64,000 nt of DNA, taken from contig VWPU01010332.1 in NCBI GenBank assembly GCA_013398955.1, positions 1-64,000 on the forward strand, in the 5' to 3' direction. A program made the position numbers and the translations under genes. Numbering within the stretch: the first letter of the stretch is position 1; each line of letters starts with the position of its first letter. Shown one piece after another: positions 10,781-24,320 of the stretch. The notes below the pieces were generated by a model that worked only from the letters and a program-made list of their open reading frames with translations, ran no database searches and was not told where the DNA came from. Source of the stretch: Callaeas wilsoni. Lineage: Eukaryota; Chordata; Aves; Passeriformes; Callaeidae.

Positions 10781-13073
10781 AGCAGGACTGATGAAAGAGC
10801 TTCCTGCACTCCAGAGTCCCTTATCACCATGCTCAGGGCTCTCTAATCTTTCCTGATACTTCTCTGTCTGCTTCTGGCTGTGCACTGGTGCCCACATGAC
10901 CCAGGAGCAGTAACAGTGGGCTGTACGAGGGTAAGCAGCTCACTTCTCTTGAGAGCACACGGGTCCTCCCTCCATACCTCGTGGAAGAGCCACCCACTGT
11001 CACCTTTTCTCAGCTGCACAGGTGTTACACAGGGAGAAGAGCTGTGTATATTACACATGGAGCTGCCTCTCTCAGTTCCAGCAGCAATCCTGATCTGACA
11101 GGTCTTTCCTCTTCACTCTCCAGAGCGGTGAAGTGGTTCTATGAGGGCACCTCAGCCTTCTGGAGAAGTCTCTTCCTCCTGGAGGTCCTTGCCTGTTCAA
11201 ATTTCCATTCCTCTGCATTACTGCCCCCCTCTCTCTACGTGTGCTGGGGGGGTTCTTGGCTGTTTGGCCGTGGGCTGTGGGTCCATATAAATCTCTGATT
11301 AAGTCATCAGAAAATGTATGTTTGGCAGTTCAGCTTCCAAATATGCATTTTACAGTCTTTCACAGTAAGGTGTGACTTTGAGTCTGCATAGAGGGGCCCC
11401 CCAGATGATGCAGATGGGGTGGCACAGGGTCTGGCAGAACTCTAAGATGAAGGGTGCACAATGTATGGCATAAATAGTGACCTGCCAGTGTCATAAACAC
11501 CAAGTCCATGATTAAAATTCTAAATTTATAGAAATATAAAGGCTCTGATACTGGAAACTGTGCATGATCTAAGCCGTACAATACATGAGAGAGAAGTGTG
11601 ATTCACCAAACCTTCAGTTACTTATGAGGGTTAAATAAGAGCAGCCTAGTGGCTTATTTGAACTGTGCCAGCTACCAGTAATCCTCAAGTATTGCCAGCG
11701 AATGAAGACATAATGATTACTCCTGATGCATCAACTACATGTTAGCACTTCATGAGTCAATAGAAGAAGAAAGCATTTAAAATAGGACTTAGGTGGAATA
11801 TGAGCCCACAAACAACCCCCATGCCCTCTCCCTGGAAATCTCTGATCCACCTGCTTTATAACACTTGGCTGTGCATTACTGTTTTACTCAAAGTTCCTCA
11901 GATTCTCTCAGTTTCGCTCTCAAGTGTGCACAGAACTGCCCCAGTCTGCTTCACCAAGCACCCACCTCTCTCCTACCCAAATTCAGATTCTCTGATGAGG
12001 CATTGCTTCAACTCCGTCTCCCCGTATGGACTAGGCATCTCAAAGCCTGCCTTATATTTGACAGGAAAAAGATTCCTCTCAGTGTGGATCTGTAATCACT
12101 TAACATGCCACGCTGCCATCCCCAAACAAATGGTGTCTTCTGGGTGGCCTGCCATCCTCTTCAATACATAGAAGATCTTTTGGTCCAGTTTTCCCTCAGC
12201 CTAAAGAGTTCTCTGTCTGATCCAAAGGAGTATAAATGATTCTGAGAGGTCTATTTTGAAGCAAAGAATTCAAACTTGTCTAAGTCAGGGAAAAAATGCA
12301 AAGGGAACATGGCTTTTCAACCTTTCAATGTAGCTGCTTGTCTGAAAAGGAAAGCCTTTACTCTTGACCACTTTGATAAGATCCACAGAAGTGCCTGTTG
12401 TAGCCAGTGCACCTTAGGGGCAACTGATGTGACTCACAGAAAATATTGCAAGGAGAGGGTTTGAGAAACAGCATTTCTTTCACATTTCCTGATAATTGCC
12501 CTGACCACAAAGATAGAAATATTTTTACCAGTGACCACAGCTGCACTTTAGGATGAATCCCATCTCCTCTGAATAAGAGACAGTGAGAGATATCGCACCC
12601 CATTTTCCTAGAAACCCACAGCTTTGCACTCTAAGAGATGCAAGTCAGCATCCCTTCAATCTGAGACAGGCATAGAAGCTCTTAGAAAGAGCTAAAAAAA
12701 CCCTTTCTGCATGAAATCTCTCAATGTTTTGTTACTAGCCACAAAACTGATAGTGTTTTAGGAGGGAAGACCGAAGTTCTTGACTGATTTTTCAGTGTGA
12801 GGTTGTATATGTTGATCTGGTGCAGTGGTCTGAGCAGTGGATCCTGAAGGAGAGCCAAACCCTGCTGAGAATCACAGTTTCTGGAGGGCGCACAAAGAGC
12901 AGATTACTTGCTCTCTGCAAGTGGAACCCCTCTGTGCTGAAGCATCGTATTCTGACCACGCGGTTCCTCCACAAGGGCCTGGGTATTCTGCACCAAAGCA
13001 GCAGCCACTGATGTTGTGGTGAATGAACTAAACACAAGAATAACCAGGGGGCCACAGAGCCCAGAAAAAGAGG

Positions 13074-13400
13074 TGTGGTGGGCTGGTTCCAAAGAATAAA
13101 ACCCCCTTCTGTGAAGATGGCTTCTGCCTTTGAATTCCTAGGATTCCTGAGGGGGGCTCGGTCTGCCTGACTGAGAGTTGACAGACACCCCTTGTATCCC
13201 CTAAGGAAAGGTATCCTGACCTGTCCCGCCTTTCCTCTCTTCCATACGTCCCTGCTATGTCATCCCCGCCCCCTTCCCTGTATCCCTTTAAAGCCCCTCA
13301 GTCTCTTATCTTGTCTTCTTTGCTTCCGGTCCCCTTTGAGGGAGCTTCTACAATAAACCCTTGGAACATTGGCCAAAGGNCATTTATTTCACACATGGAC
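13074..13400 (+). mobile_element. Probable solo LTR of an avian endogenous retrovirus (3' limit uncertain)
   Basis: The segment opens TGTGGTGGGCTGG, the kind of TG start seen in avian ERV LTRs. It carries a C/T-rich U3-like stretch and CCCTTTAAAGCCCC as a weak TATA-like box. A polyadenylation signal AATAAA sits at 13352-13357, shortly before the single N at 13380. No gag, pol or env reading frame is next to it. I could not find a convincing CA end or target-site duplication, so the right border may lie further out (up to about 13600). Confidence 0.45.
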
Positions 13401-16400
13401 TATCCACAAGCCCCAGGCACGCTAGGCTCCGTGCCTTCCACCGCATGGGCTGGGAAGCTGCTAGCGAGGCACCGAGGTGCCACAGGGTGTTCTCCCTTTG
13501 TGTTGGGCACTCCGGGACAAGCTGCTGCCATCTCAGCCCGGCCAGCGTGCCGGCGTACTGATACACTGCCGCTCCTGCTGCCTGCCATGGGGCTGAGATT
13601 TTTTTGGCTGTGATAATCTGTGGGCTGTCTGGGGAAGCACAGTAACAGAATGATGTTCTTCCCCAAAAGCTAATAACCTCTACCTGTGTGTTTCTGTGTC
13701 TCCAAAGCCCAGGGCTGCAGAGAAGCAACTGGGCCCAGCTGTGACTAGCTGAACTGGGGGCACTCTCCCTTAAAGAATGGTAACCAACACTCAGTTGATG
13801 CACACTGCATGAACAAACTCATTGCTCCTCCACCCCAGGAACACAACTACGGGTTATCTCCCTTGCTTTTGTCCTTGGGGAAATAGATCTGAGAAAAGGC
13901 TAAATGCTTTACTTAAAATGACATAATTAGTCAGGGAAAACCTAGGATTAAAATTTAGCAGATCGATACTCATTATGTTAGGCTGCCTCTAATGACTACA
14001 TTGCCGATGTGTGTTGTTTTTATGCCTATGTCTCAGGCTATGAAACCATCTTATCAGAATTGCTATTTCTTCTTGCACTGGTTACTATATCTGATAAAGA
14101 ATTAGTCCTAAATAATAAATAAAACAACGGAACATCTTGCTCAGAATGCTGCTATAAACTCTCACACTGCAATTTAAATCAGCTGTTGAAGAGATGCAAA
14201 TTACATGCATGGTGCCAAAGCAGGAGCATATGTAAAAACTCCTTTTTTTTCCAGTTGTGAATTTGCCTGTTGCCTGTGCATAAACACATATGCATACTCT
14301 CCCTCATGTTAAAATAAAACTGAAGATGTGTTCACTACATATAAGTTTCAGACTGCAGCAATTTTCCTTTCCAGGCAGTGATATCCCATCAGATGGAGCA
14401 GTCTGAGGTGTTAAAAGCCTTTTGCCAGTCTGGTTATAGGAAACATCCAAAAATAAGCATCTGGGAAAATTTTTCAGCTCTTTGGCTCTGTACCCCTGTG
14501 AATAATTTTTCACTCTTTGGCTTCATACCCCTGAGAGTTTTGGTTTTGTCACACTTCTGAGGTGTGTTTTGTGTGAGGTAAAGCACACACAATCTGTTAA
14601 AACCAGACTTTAACTCCTTGCTTTTTTAATAAAATATTAATTTGATTTATCAAAGTTAAAAATAATTAGAGATAGATTCAATTCAGATCAATAAGTTCCT
14701 CAGTGTGGACATAGTCTCATCTGGATGACTTTGTAGAAGACTTCTTCTCAGCATGACTGTTGGTGGTAGAAGCCAGAATATCATATGCCCTGACCTTGCA
14801 ACATGGCTTATGTCAGCAGAGCTCTGAGCCTGTGTGGAAGCTGTGTGGTGCTCCTCACAGCAATGCAGTGAACATCCTGCATCAAAGAGCAGGTTTGGTA
14901 TTGATTAAAAAGTAAGGTGATCAGTTTATGAGATGCTTATTTTTCAGGCTGGCAAAGAGCTCTCATTCCTCTCCCATTCTTCCAGTCATTTTATGTATAC
15001 GAAGAGCTGATGACAGAAAAAAATGCTTGTGAAAGACACCCAAGAAGTACCTTAAGGATGTCTTGCAGTAAAAACACAGATCCTTTTTTATGTTTAGGAT
15101 GTGGGAGACGAGACAGGAGATTTCCAGAAGGAAAGGAGATGTGTGAAGGAGAGGGATAGGAGGCTGAGTTAAACAAGCAACAAATCAACTGATGAGAGCA
15201 TTGAAGATGAGAGCCAGTATGGAGGAATTAATTTCAAAATAATCTTCTGCACATATTATGTGGAAATGAGTTGAATTGTAAGGACGTAAAAAAATGGGAA
15301 AAACTTAAAAATAAAAGGAAAATTTTATTTTGTTAGTGCAAGATGTGGTGGATGTTTGTGTCAGTGTCTCTGACCTGTTGCTGATTGACATCTATACCAG
15401 CTCCTGAACATTTCTGTTGACATTCGTCCCTATCACTGAGCCATCCTGTTTGTCTAAATCCCATTGTTCACCGGTGTCCCATGTATCATTTGGTGTGTAA
15501 TTCCATATCAGCCATAAATCAATGTCTGCTCTCTAATATTAGTCACCCAAGCTGCTTTTATAATTGAAGTCCTGTATATGCCTTCAGACAGTAAAGCAAG
15601 GAACATTATGGAAAAAGCTGGCAGAATTGTGAAGTAAAGTGAATGTCTGAGGCTCAGAGGAACAAGAAAGGAGTTAAAATCAATTCTGAGTCCATTCTGT
15701 GGCCACAGAGATAGGTATTGTCTAAACCCTGTATTTGAGACTATAGCTATTGACACTTATAGCTGAGCTTCCATTAATTTCTGCAACACAAGATCAGAAT
15801 CACAGAGAAGGAACAAAGTAAGACATATTTATAGAGAAATGAACAAAGTAACATTTCTTTTAAAAGAAATATTTTGAAAAGAGAGTGCCAAGAAAAAGTA
15901 ATCAGTTCATTCTGACTGAAAATAGAAACCTAGGCTGGTAACAACATTTTAATATTATTATTAATGCATTTCTTTTTTCATTTTTTCATTAAGTAGATCT
16001 TCCCTCCCGCCTTCTCTTCTCAGTGGACATATTTATATCTTGTGGTTCCATGCAGTCTCTTGGATGAGTTGGCTACCCTGGCTTCGTAAAACATTATTAA
16101 TAAGATGATCCAGAAGGAGTTTGTCTGACCCTAGGCTGGAGTGCAGATTTCATTATTTCATGACTGTAGATGCAATACCATCTTTTATTTAACCACATTC
16201 AGGAGTGTCCCAGGCCTCTGCACACATCATGCAGTTCACATGCCAATCAGCAGGGAAGAGCTCTGTTTTCATTAATGCAGAGCAACTGAGCAGTTTCTCA
16301 GGATCAGGTGTGAGGAGCATCTCTGCTACCTGCTCCCAGAGAGGCTGAGAGCCACTTCAGTGGGCACTGTTTTGTGATAAGAAGAGAAATAGGGGTCTGG

Positions 16401-18434
16401 ATCTTTTCACGTCCGAAGAAAAGCAAACAATTCCGTTTGCTCAAAGACTATCCATTGCTCTATTGCATTGGAAGAAGGAAAACTTTAAAAAGAGATGCCT
16501 TGCAAAGAGGTTCTTGTCATGATTTGGAAATTTGAAAGATTAGTGGAAAGCTCAGAAAAAGAAAAACAATTTGATGGACATATAAAAGATTAAAGGATTG
16601 AATTGAATATGATCAAAGTTGACATAAATTCTAGGCACTCTAATCTTGTAGTTCCAGTGGGAAGTTTCTAGATGTAAGATTTCTGATTCACTGTTTTTTA
16701 GACTTATTTCCACAGTTTCATTTGCACATAGAAGACTTTAGCTCTGGGACTGGCTGCACCCAGTCACAAGTGCTGCTGAGGGTTGTGTAGAAATATCTGA
16801 GTGAGCCTTCAAGTGATTTGCTCAGAGATGTGCTGCACAGCACTGCAGTGATACAGAGCCCAGCACAAGTGATAATGTCTGAGGCTGATGGTCTCCAGTG
16901 AATTCCAGCCTGCCATGACTACAGTGGTACCATCCCTCAAACTACCTACGTGAAAGCCAGCTCCAGCACATTTATACAATCTGTTGTGACTGCCATGGCT
17001 ATATAGCTCAGGTTAGCTGGGTAAGTCAGGCGCATGTCAACTGTTTAAAGGGCTTTTCTTTTCTGAACTCCTGGTTTGTGAAGCGACATGAAATAGGGCC
17101 AGAAAATTGTTCTTGTTCAGTGTCTATTAGATAACCTACGTGGATATATCCCACTGTAATGCAGAGCTGGCAGTAATGTATGTTTCTGTTATCAGCCTCA
17201 GCAGAAAGAGTCAGGGAGGAATGAACACATCACATGGACTATCCTGTAATGCCAAATGCAGAACTGAAGAGGCTTTGTAGAGTAAGACTTACCTTCCTCT
17301 TCCAGAACTGGGTCTATGGACAAAAGCATTCGCTGAATGTGAAGCATGCCAATCCAACAATTTTCACAAGAGCTTTAAGGCACAAAATAGTGCATCTTAG
17401 CAGGGATTCCCCTTCCTTGAAATGTTGATAGGATTTTACCAGCATGACTCCTGTTACATTCAGCAATAGTCCCACAGCTGAAAATTCACATACCACTTCA
17501 GGAATTGACTATTCACTGTTTGAGCTCAAACTGTGTCAATGTATACATATAGAGAGATGGCTTTAGCAGTACTTACTCCAGAGAATTTTCTTTCTGTGAC
17601 TCTTCCTGTAATCACCTGGACCTGACAATCACTGGAGTATTTGTCTTGGGAGGCCTCAGTGGTATTTTGCTGAAGAAGAGCTTTCAGTTCTGGAATATCA
17701 AATGCCCTTTTCACATCCAGGTCATCTCATAGGGCCACATTCTTGCTCAGATGCTTTCTCAAGCAAGTGAAAGGAAGCAGCTTAAATCTTGATGTGAGTA
17801 GAGTTCTGGTTTTGTTTTTTTTTGTTCATATATATTTGCATGTGTGCCTGCATGTGCACTTCTGGAAATAGGCAGTTGGAACTAGGGAAAAAATGTATTT
17901 TCTGCTATCTGTCATGTTTTCCTGCTGATTCTATCTAGCATTGCCTCTATATCTCACCTGCTATGGGCAGGGCATTTTGTGTCTCCCCTCAGTCTGAAAG
18001 ATACCATTTTCATAAGTGATACTGCTCACATGTATTTCTCAGACACTTGGTAATTCTTGGACTGAGTGATATCGATGGGAATGAGAGTCCTAAAAAGATT
18101 TTAGACACCTAAAGATCTTGTCAAGTTTTTCTCTGGTTCTGTAAGTGCTTTTGTGACTCTTAGCTTTAGTCTGTTGGTCATAAATATTATTGATTACACA
18201 GAATACGATTCTGAGTCTTGAATGCAACAGTAAGCACCTAAAATCATTGCTGTATTCCTACCAGGGCAAATGGCATTCTCAGCAAGCTAAGTTATTATCT
18301 GTGACAGATGAACTTTCAGAGGATGTTGGTTTTAGCTTGATGAAGCAGAACAATAATTTTGTCTTTATTTGATTTTACCGGCAAATTGAATCAGTGCAAA
18401 GTACCATACAATTACTGCAGACCTTTGGCCTTAC

Positions 18435-18622
18435 GGATTTTTGGGTTTGGTTTGGTTTTGTTGGTTGGTTTTTGTTTATTTCATTGTTTGTTTGTTTGTT
18501 GTTATTGTTTTTTGGTTTTTTGTTTGGTTTGGGTTTTTGTGGTTTTTGGTTGTGGGGTTTTTTTTCCTATTTTTTAATTTTGTTTTGTTTTAATTTGGAG
18601 GTTTGTTTGTTTGTTTATTTGG
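18435..18622 (+). repeat. T/G-rich low-complexity tract
   Basis: Nearly 190 bases consist mostly of T and G, built from TTTG, GGTT and GTTTGTTT units, with very few A or C. The long open frames here (Phe/Cys/Leu/Val-rich) are products of this composition, not genes. Confidence 0.85.
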
Positions 18623-21544
18623 TAGGTATTATCATGAATTAATAATAAGTGACATAAACTTAATAATCCACATTGGATTGTGTTGAACACTTCTAAGGAA
18701 GAAGGAATTCTCTATTTACTGGACATGATTATACTCAGGGTGATGAACTTGACAGAAATCCCATAGAAACACAGCCTCATAGAAGAAAGGCATCACTACC
18801 CAGCAAAAAAATGTCACCTTGATTTGTAAGCCTTAGGGTAACTATGTTGTCCTGGTGCCATTAATTTTGCCTCCTGTGACTGAGCTGTTAAGACTCTAAT
18901 GAGATGATGATGTTTAAATAGAGGAAAAGATTGGTTTTGCCCAAAGGCAAAATGATAGGGAAAGAGAGAAATCTTAGCTAGGTGCTTGCAAAAAAGGCTA
19001 CCTGTGGTCTGCCTCCTGATTTCTTATTATAATCTTAAGCAAACTTGTTAAATTGTGTGAATTTTCTCATCAGGGTTTGGACTACACATTACATGGGCCC
19101 TTGAAAACAAGTGTGCAGCTGCACTTCTTCTGGAGTAGCTGCAGGATCCCTATGTCTCAGAGGAACTTTTTCAGTGCATCAAAGTCACCTTTGTCTCCCT
19201 GGCCCAATACCCAATGGTCACTGGCCACAGCACTAGCTGAGCTGCCTTTGATAGCACTTCTCCAGTCTCTATCCTGTGTGCTACACTCCGAGCAGGGAAG
19301 GAGCTAGGATGATGAACAACTTGTCCCTGTCTAATGACCGTGGCCAGCTGAGGTTTCCCAGCAGCAGTTTATCCTTGTCTGACTTACAGGGATGTGCCTG
19401 CAGGGCCATGGAGAGGTGCCCTGGCAAGCTCCTGCAGTGGTAGCTCAGGCACCTGCAGTACTGCAGCTGCAGAAGCAGAGGCCTCCACGGGGGTTAGCTC
19501 TGTTTCAGGTCTCATGAGGGCTCTGATGGATGTTGGAGGCTGTTCAGTTTGGTCGGGGATAAATGGTTTCTAAGACCCCAGCTGCCTCCAGAACTTGCAC
19601 TTACAAAACCATCTCCAGCAAGTTCCTCTATCCTCCCTTGCTGTCCTAGGACGTGTGTTACTGATGCTCAGGTCAGCATGCTGGTCTTTGCCCTGCCATC
19701 ATCCGCATTTTGATCACCTCCCTTGTTTGAGCTCTGACATGAAATCCCTGTCCTACTGGCAAAGAGATTCTCAGTCCCTGGTGGGATCACCACCTCCCCA
19801 CTTAGCCCCTTGGTTCTGTTCCTGGATTCCTGCTTTATCTCCACACTCAGGTGGGACTGATTTTAGTCTTTTCAAATAGTCTTGGTGATCCTGCTCTCCA
19901 TGGTAAGAGGAGAAGGGAGGTTTGGCTCATCTTTCTCTTCTGCATATACAAAATAACCATTTGAGATAGTGAGAAGAAACTCTGCATTGGCACAAGGGTC
20001 GAAGTGAGAAGGTAGACCAGAAAATACTATGTATAGAAAAAGATACAAGATTCCTCCCAGATCTGTAAATATCTTGCCAATATTTCCATTGTCATTCTGT
20101 AAGGGGGTTCTGCCTCGTTATCTTTTATTTTTGCTTCCACATATCTCTGCTTTGCCCACAGCTCCCTATGTGTACTGTATTTTAGTTTGCCTTACAAAAT
20201 CCCTTAATAAATACACAAATCAAAGAAAACTGGCAAGTGCACAGGTATCATTTTAAATCTCTTGTATGATTATAATATTCCCTTCTCACTAAGGACAATT
20301 TAGCTGTATGGTTGGAATTCATGTGAAGAGAAAAGGCTGCCAGGTGAAACCTGGAAACTCTACACCAAAATAGACAAGAGCTGGAATGAACTTGAGGATA
20401 TAGATATGATTAGTTGCAGTTAGGATAATCTCCAGGGAAAGAGTACAAGTAAATCTTCTCAAGAATGTACCAAATGAAGAAAGATTTGTGACTGTGTGCT
20501 ATCTCAGCTGAAGAATATGTAGCAGAGGCTGGAGTCAGGAGCTGGATGAGGCTCAAATGTATTTCTTTCAGCACTCATCACTCCATACAGGGACTCCTCT
20601 GCACGTTGGGATGGATTTACCTCCTCTGGCAGCTGATAAGGGAAGGATTCATTCTCTAGCCAGATGACAATAAGATCATAGACACCTTGGGTACAGGAGT
20701 TTTGAGCCAATATGCCGCAGCAAATTCAGGGTAATATTCTGTGTATTCAGGTTTCTTGTGGGTAAGGTGAGAAGATGACTGCCAGGGACTTTCTGTAAAT
20801 GTTAGGTGCCCCGAAGTCACAGGGGGTGTGTGACACATTATAATGTCAGGGTTTTTCAAGAAGGCGGTGTATCAGAGAGCCCTGTTGACTGGCAGCAGCA
20901 GCAGCAGCCCCTCTGGGAAGCAGGCAAAAGGGAGCTGCAGGGAACAGAAGCGATATCTTAGCTGTTTATCAGAATACCAGACATGTACTTTCTGGTTGAT
21001 TGGAGCATTAGCTGCCTGCTTTGGGCTTGGTTTGGTGGTTTATTTGCCTGAGTTCTTTTGAGAAATGTTTTCCTTATGACTCAAAGAACACTTTGATTAT
21101 CTTGAATGTGCCTGAAAGGCACCTGGACTGTTACTTTGTTGCATTGGAAGTGACAAAAGGAAAACAAGGGGGAGAAAAGGATTTAGTTATAAAGTATACT
21201 TTGCTTAATTTTTTGTAGGTAATGACAACTCTTTTTAGATTTTAGGCAGAAAAGTCAAATTAATTATTTCCTTTGCCTTTGAAGATTTTTAGATTGTGTT
21301 CTCAAACCTTGGCTATACTTCACAGAAGTTTGCTGCTTTCATTTTAATTGAACTATCAGATTAGAAAAATCTTATAGGGTGAAGTGTGTTTTAGTTTACC
21401 ATTACCCCTTATCCTACCGAAGAATGCTCCACTAAAAAATTTGTTCCCATCTGTCTTACAGGCCTGCTTTAAGTATTGAAAGGCCACAATATGGTGTCAG
21501 TGGGACCTTCTCTTCTCCAGGCTGAACAAACCTTACATACCTTT

Positions 21545-22035
21545 CCTATCCTCAGAGCAGGATGTTGTGGGTGACTGTGTCAAAGGCCTTACAGAAGTCC
21601 AGATAAATGGCATCTGTAGCCCTTCCCTTGACCACTGATGTAGTCACTCTACCACAGAAGGCCACTAGGTTAGTCAGGCAAGAAGTGTCCTTGTTGAAGC
21701 CACGCTGGCTGTCCCAAATCACCTCCCTGTCCTCCATGTCCTTTAGCACAGCTCCTAGGAGGATCAGTTCCATGATGTTCATGAGCGCAGAGGTCAGGCT
21801 AACAGGTCAGTAGTTCCCAGGGTCCCCTTTTCTCCTGTTTTAAAAATGGGTGCAATTCTTCCCTTTTGCCAGTCACCGAGAACTTCATCTGATTGCCACG
21901 GCTTTTCAAACATCATAGAGAGTGATTTAACAACTACATCAGTCAATTCCCTCAAGACTCTGGGATGCATCTGATCAGGTCCATAGACTCATTTATATTC
22001 AAGTTCCTCAGGTGAGGAACAAAGTTGATCTATTT
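21545..22035 (-). mobile_element. CR1 LINE reverse transcriptase fragment, - orientation
   Basis: On the - strand this encodes recognisable CR1 ORF2 reverse transcriptase: an [20 protein letters not shown] segment, then [17 protein letters not shown] containing the conserved DFxKAFDTV motif. Sequence to the right (to ~22035) continues upstream in ORF2 with stops. The 3' half of the element is missing: at 21505-21540 only a short CR1-like piece (CTTCTCCAGGCTGAACAA) remains, suggesting internal loss. Inactive. Confidence 0.88.
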
Positions 22036-22594
22036 TTTTACTGAGTTTACTGAGTTCTTCAAGTGTTCCACATCTCCCAACAGAAGGCAAGTAAAAGACA
22101 TTATAATTAAGCAGGGACATGGAGGGAGGTATTTGCTTTGTTGTAAGATACAGTGCTCTGGCATGTACCTACTCGTGCACATCTGGACTGCAGTGTGTGA
22201 TGTGGCAGCATATTTCCTAACGCACATAAGCCACGTTTTCCTGATGTAGTTAAGCATGTTTACTAGGTTCTGCTGGCACTCAGGAGCTGGAACTGTGATG
22301 CTCACATATGATGGCCTTTGCAAGACAACTGTGAGCCTCCTTCTCCACAGTTTTTACCGTCAAGAATGGTCTTCGGGAATCCCATGCCACTGAGACCTGT
22401 AAAAAAAGTCCAGATCAATAAAAACTTCATGGTGAAGAACTGGGCTACAGAGCACTTAGGCAAACTGGACACAGACAAGTCCATGAGACCACATAGGAAA
22501 CACCACAGGTGCTTAGCATAGCTGTGGAAGCTTGGTGGTTGCATTCTTAATTATCTTTAAAAGGTCATGGCAACTGGTGGAGGTTCCTAATCAT

Positions 22595-23942
22595 ATGGGG
22601 AAAAAAAAGTCACTCCTATCTCTAAGAAAGACAAGCAGGAGAATACAGGAGTTACAGGCTGGCCAGCCTTTCCTCAAGCCTGAAGCAAATCCTTTTGAAG
22701 CCATTTCCAGACATGAAGGACAGGAAGATGACTGGTGGTAGTTGACATGGATTTCTGAAGGGGAAATCATTCCTTGGAATGCTAATAGCCTTCTATGAAG
22801 ACTTGAAAGGCTTTGTGAATCAGGGCAGAGCAGTGTATATCTCAATTTTAGCCAGGCTTTTGGTACTGTCTCTCACAACATGGAACAGACTATTGGAACA
22901 GACCAGCTAAATGGGCATGGAAAACTGACTGAATTGCAATGTTCAAAGGGTTGTGATCAGCAGCACAAAGTCCAGCTGGTGGCCAGTCACTACTGTTGTA
23001 CTACAGGCACTGGTACCGGGCCAGAACTCTTTACCATCTTCATTAGTTACCTGGATGACGGAACATGGTGCACCTTCAACTAATTTGTAGGAGATATAAG
23101 ACTGGGAGGAATGGTTGATGCACTAGAGAGTTTCCTGATATTCAGAGAGACCAGGAGAAGCTGCAGAAATGGGCCAACAGGACCTCACTGTGTTCAGGAA
23201 AGGGAATGCAGTCCTGCATCTTGGAAGGAACAATCTGGGAGATCCCAGCTGGAGTGCAGCTTTGCAGAAAAGGCCATGGGGCTCCTGGCGGACACCAAGT
23301 TGAACATGAGCCAGCAACGTGCCCCTGCAGCAAAGGCAGCCAATGGACTCTTGTGCTGCATTGGGCACAGCATGGCCAGCAGGCTGAGGGAAGGGATCCT
23401 TTGCTCTGCTCAGAACTGGTGAGACACACCTGGAATGCTGAGTCCAGGTCTGGGCTCCCCGGTATGAGAGAGACATGGACTTATTGCTATGGGTCCAGCA
23501 AAATGTTATGAAGGTAGTTAAGAGACTGGAGGATCTGTCATACAAGAAGAGGCTGAGATTGCTGAGGCCACTCAACCTGGGGAAAAATGGTTCTGGGGAA
23601 TCTCAACCATGTGCATGAATGACTGATGAGGTGTAAGAAAGAAGAGGTAGCCAGATTCTTCTCAGTGGCGCCTATTTACAGGACGAGAGGCAGTGGACAC
23701 AAGCTGAAACACATGAAATTCCACTTAAACATAACAGAAACATTTTGCTGTAAGGGTGACTGCACACTGGCACAGGTTGCCTAGGGAAGCTGTGGAGTGT
23801 CCATCTCTGGATATACTCAAAATCTGATGTGGCACAGTCCTGAGCAACCTTCTCGAGGCTGATCCTGCTCTGGGACAAGATGGACTATGGGGACTGGGTG
23901 ATCTCCAGAGGTTCCTTCCAACTTCAGTGATACAGTGATTCA
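22595..23942 (+). mobile_element. CR1 LINE, decayed copy with ORF2 remnant and 3' end, + orientation
   Basis: The longest CR1 copy in the window. It starts in the reverse transcriptase palm region (a degraded equivalent of the SVPGKIMEQILLEA region) and continues through ARILVLS/DTVSHN-like and TGTGPELFTIFISYLDD-like remnants. It then passes the [20 protein letters not shown] and RPHLE-type segments to the 3' UTR. The end is GGTTCCTTCCAACTTCAG followed by TGATACAGTGATTCAG (to about 23942). Several frameshifts and stops make it inactive. It ends 1.3 kb upstream of the alternative exons. Confidence 0.88.
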
Positions 23943-24274
23943 GTATATCTGGATGTAGAGAAACACGTTGTTCAAGGTGCCTAGCTAGGAGAAATACCAC
24001 CAATTCGAAGGAACAAAAATGATAATATGGAGGGAGAATCGCAATTTGGCTTGTTTTGGACTTGCTATTGGAAATGAAAACCCATTCACAAGATAAAAAG
24101 GAAGTGTTTTAAAAACAATTCTTGTAAAAAAATGAGTTGAACAACAACTTCATTGGAATTTAACAGCCTCAAAACATGTTACTGTTGTGGTTTTGATTCC
24201 CAAAACCAACATGATTGTTTCATTTAAGGTGGGTAGTCTAGCACTCAGGAAGTTGACAATGAGTTTCACTGGGC

Positions 24275-24320
24275 TCATTAGTTTATTTTTCCATTTTTCA
24301 TTAGTTTATTTTTCCATTTT
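24275..24320 (+). repeat. Perfect 23-bp tandem duplication
   Basis: A T-rich 23-base unit beginning TCATTAGTTTATTTTTCC is present twice head to tail (24275-24297 and 24298-24320) with no difference, suggesting a recent replication-slippage duplication. Confidence 0.9.

Noticed and set aside
10850..11300. GC-richer stretch with overlapping frames right of the CR1 copy
   Set aside because: Could be an older repeat, but I recognise no family signature, termini or protein motif.
18359..18642. Phe/Leu/Val/Cys-rich frames that look like membrane proteins
   Set aside because: Translation of a T/G low-complexity tract; hydrophobicity is a composition artefact.
23111..23575. Frames of 95-150 codons on both strands
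   Set aside because: Lie within the decayed CR1 copy; include LNMSQQ-type CR1 residues in one frame.
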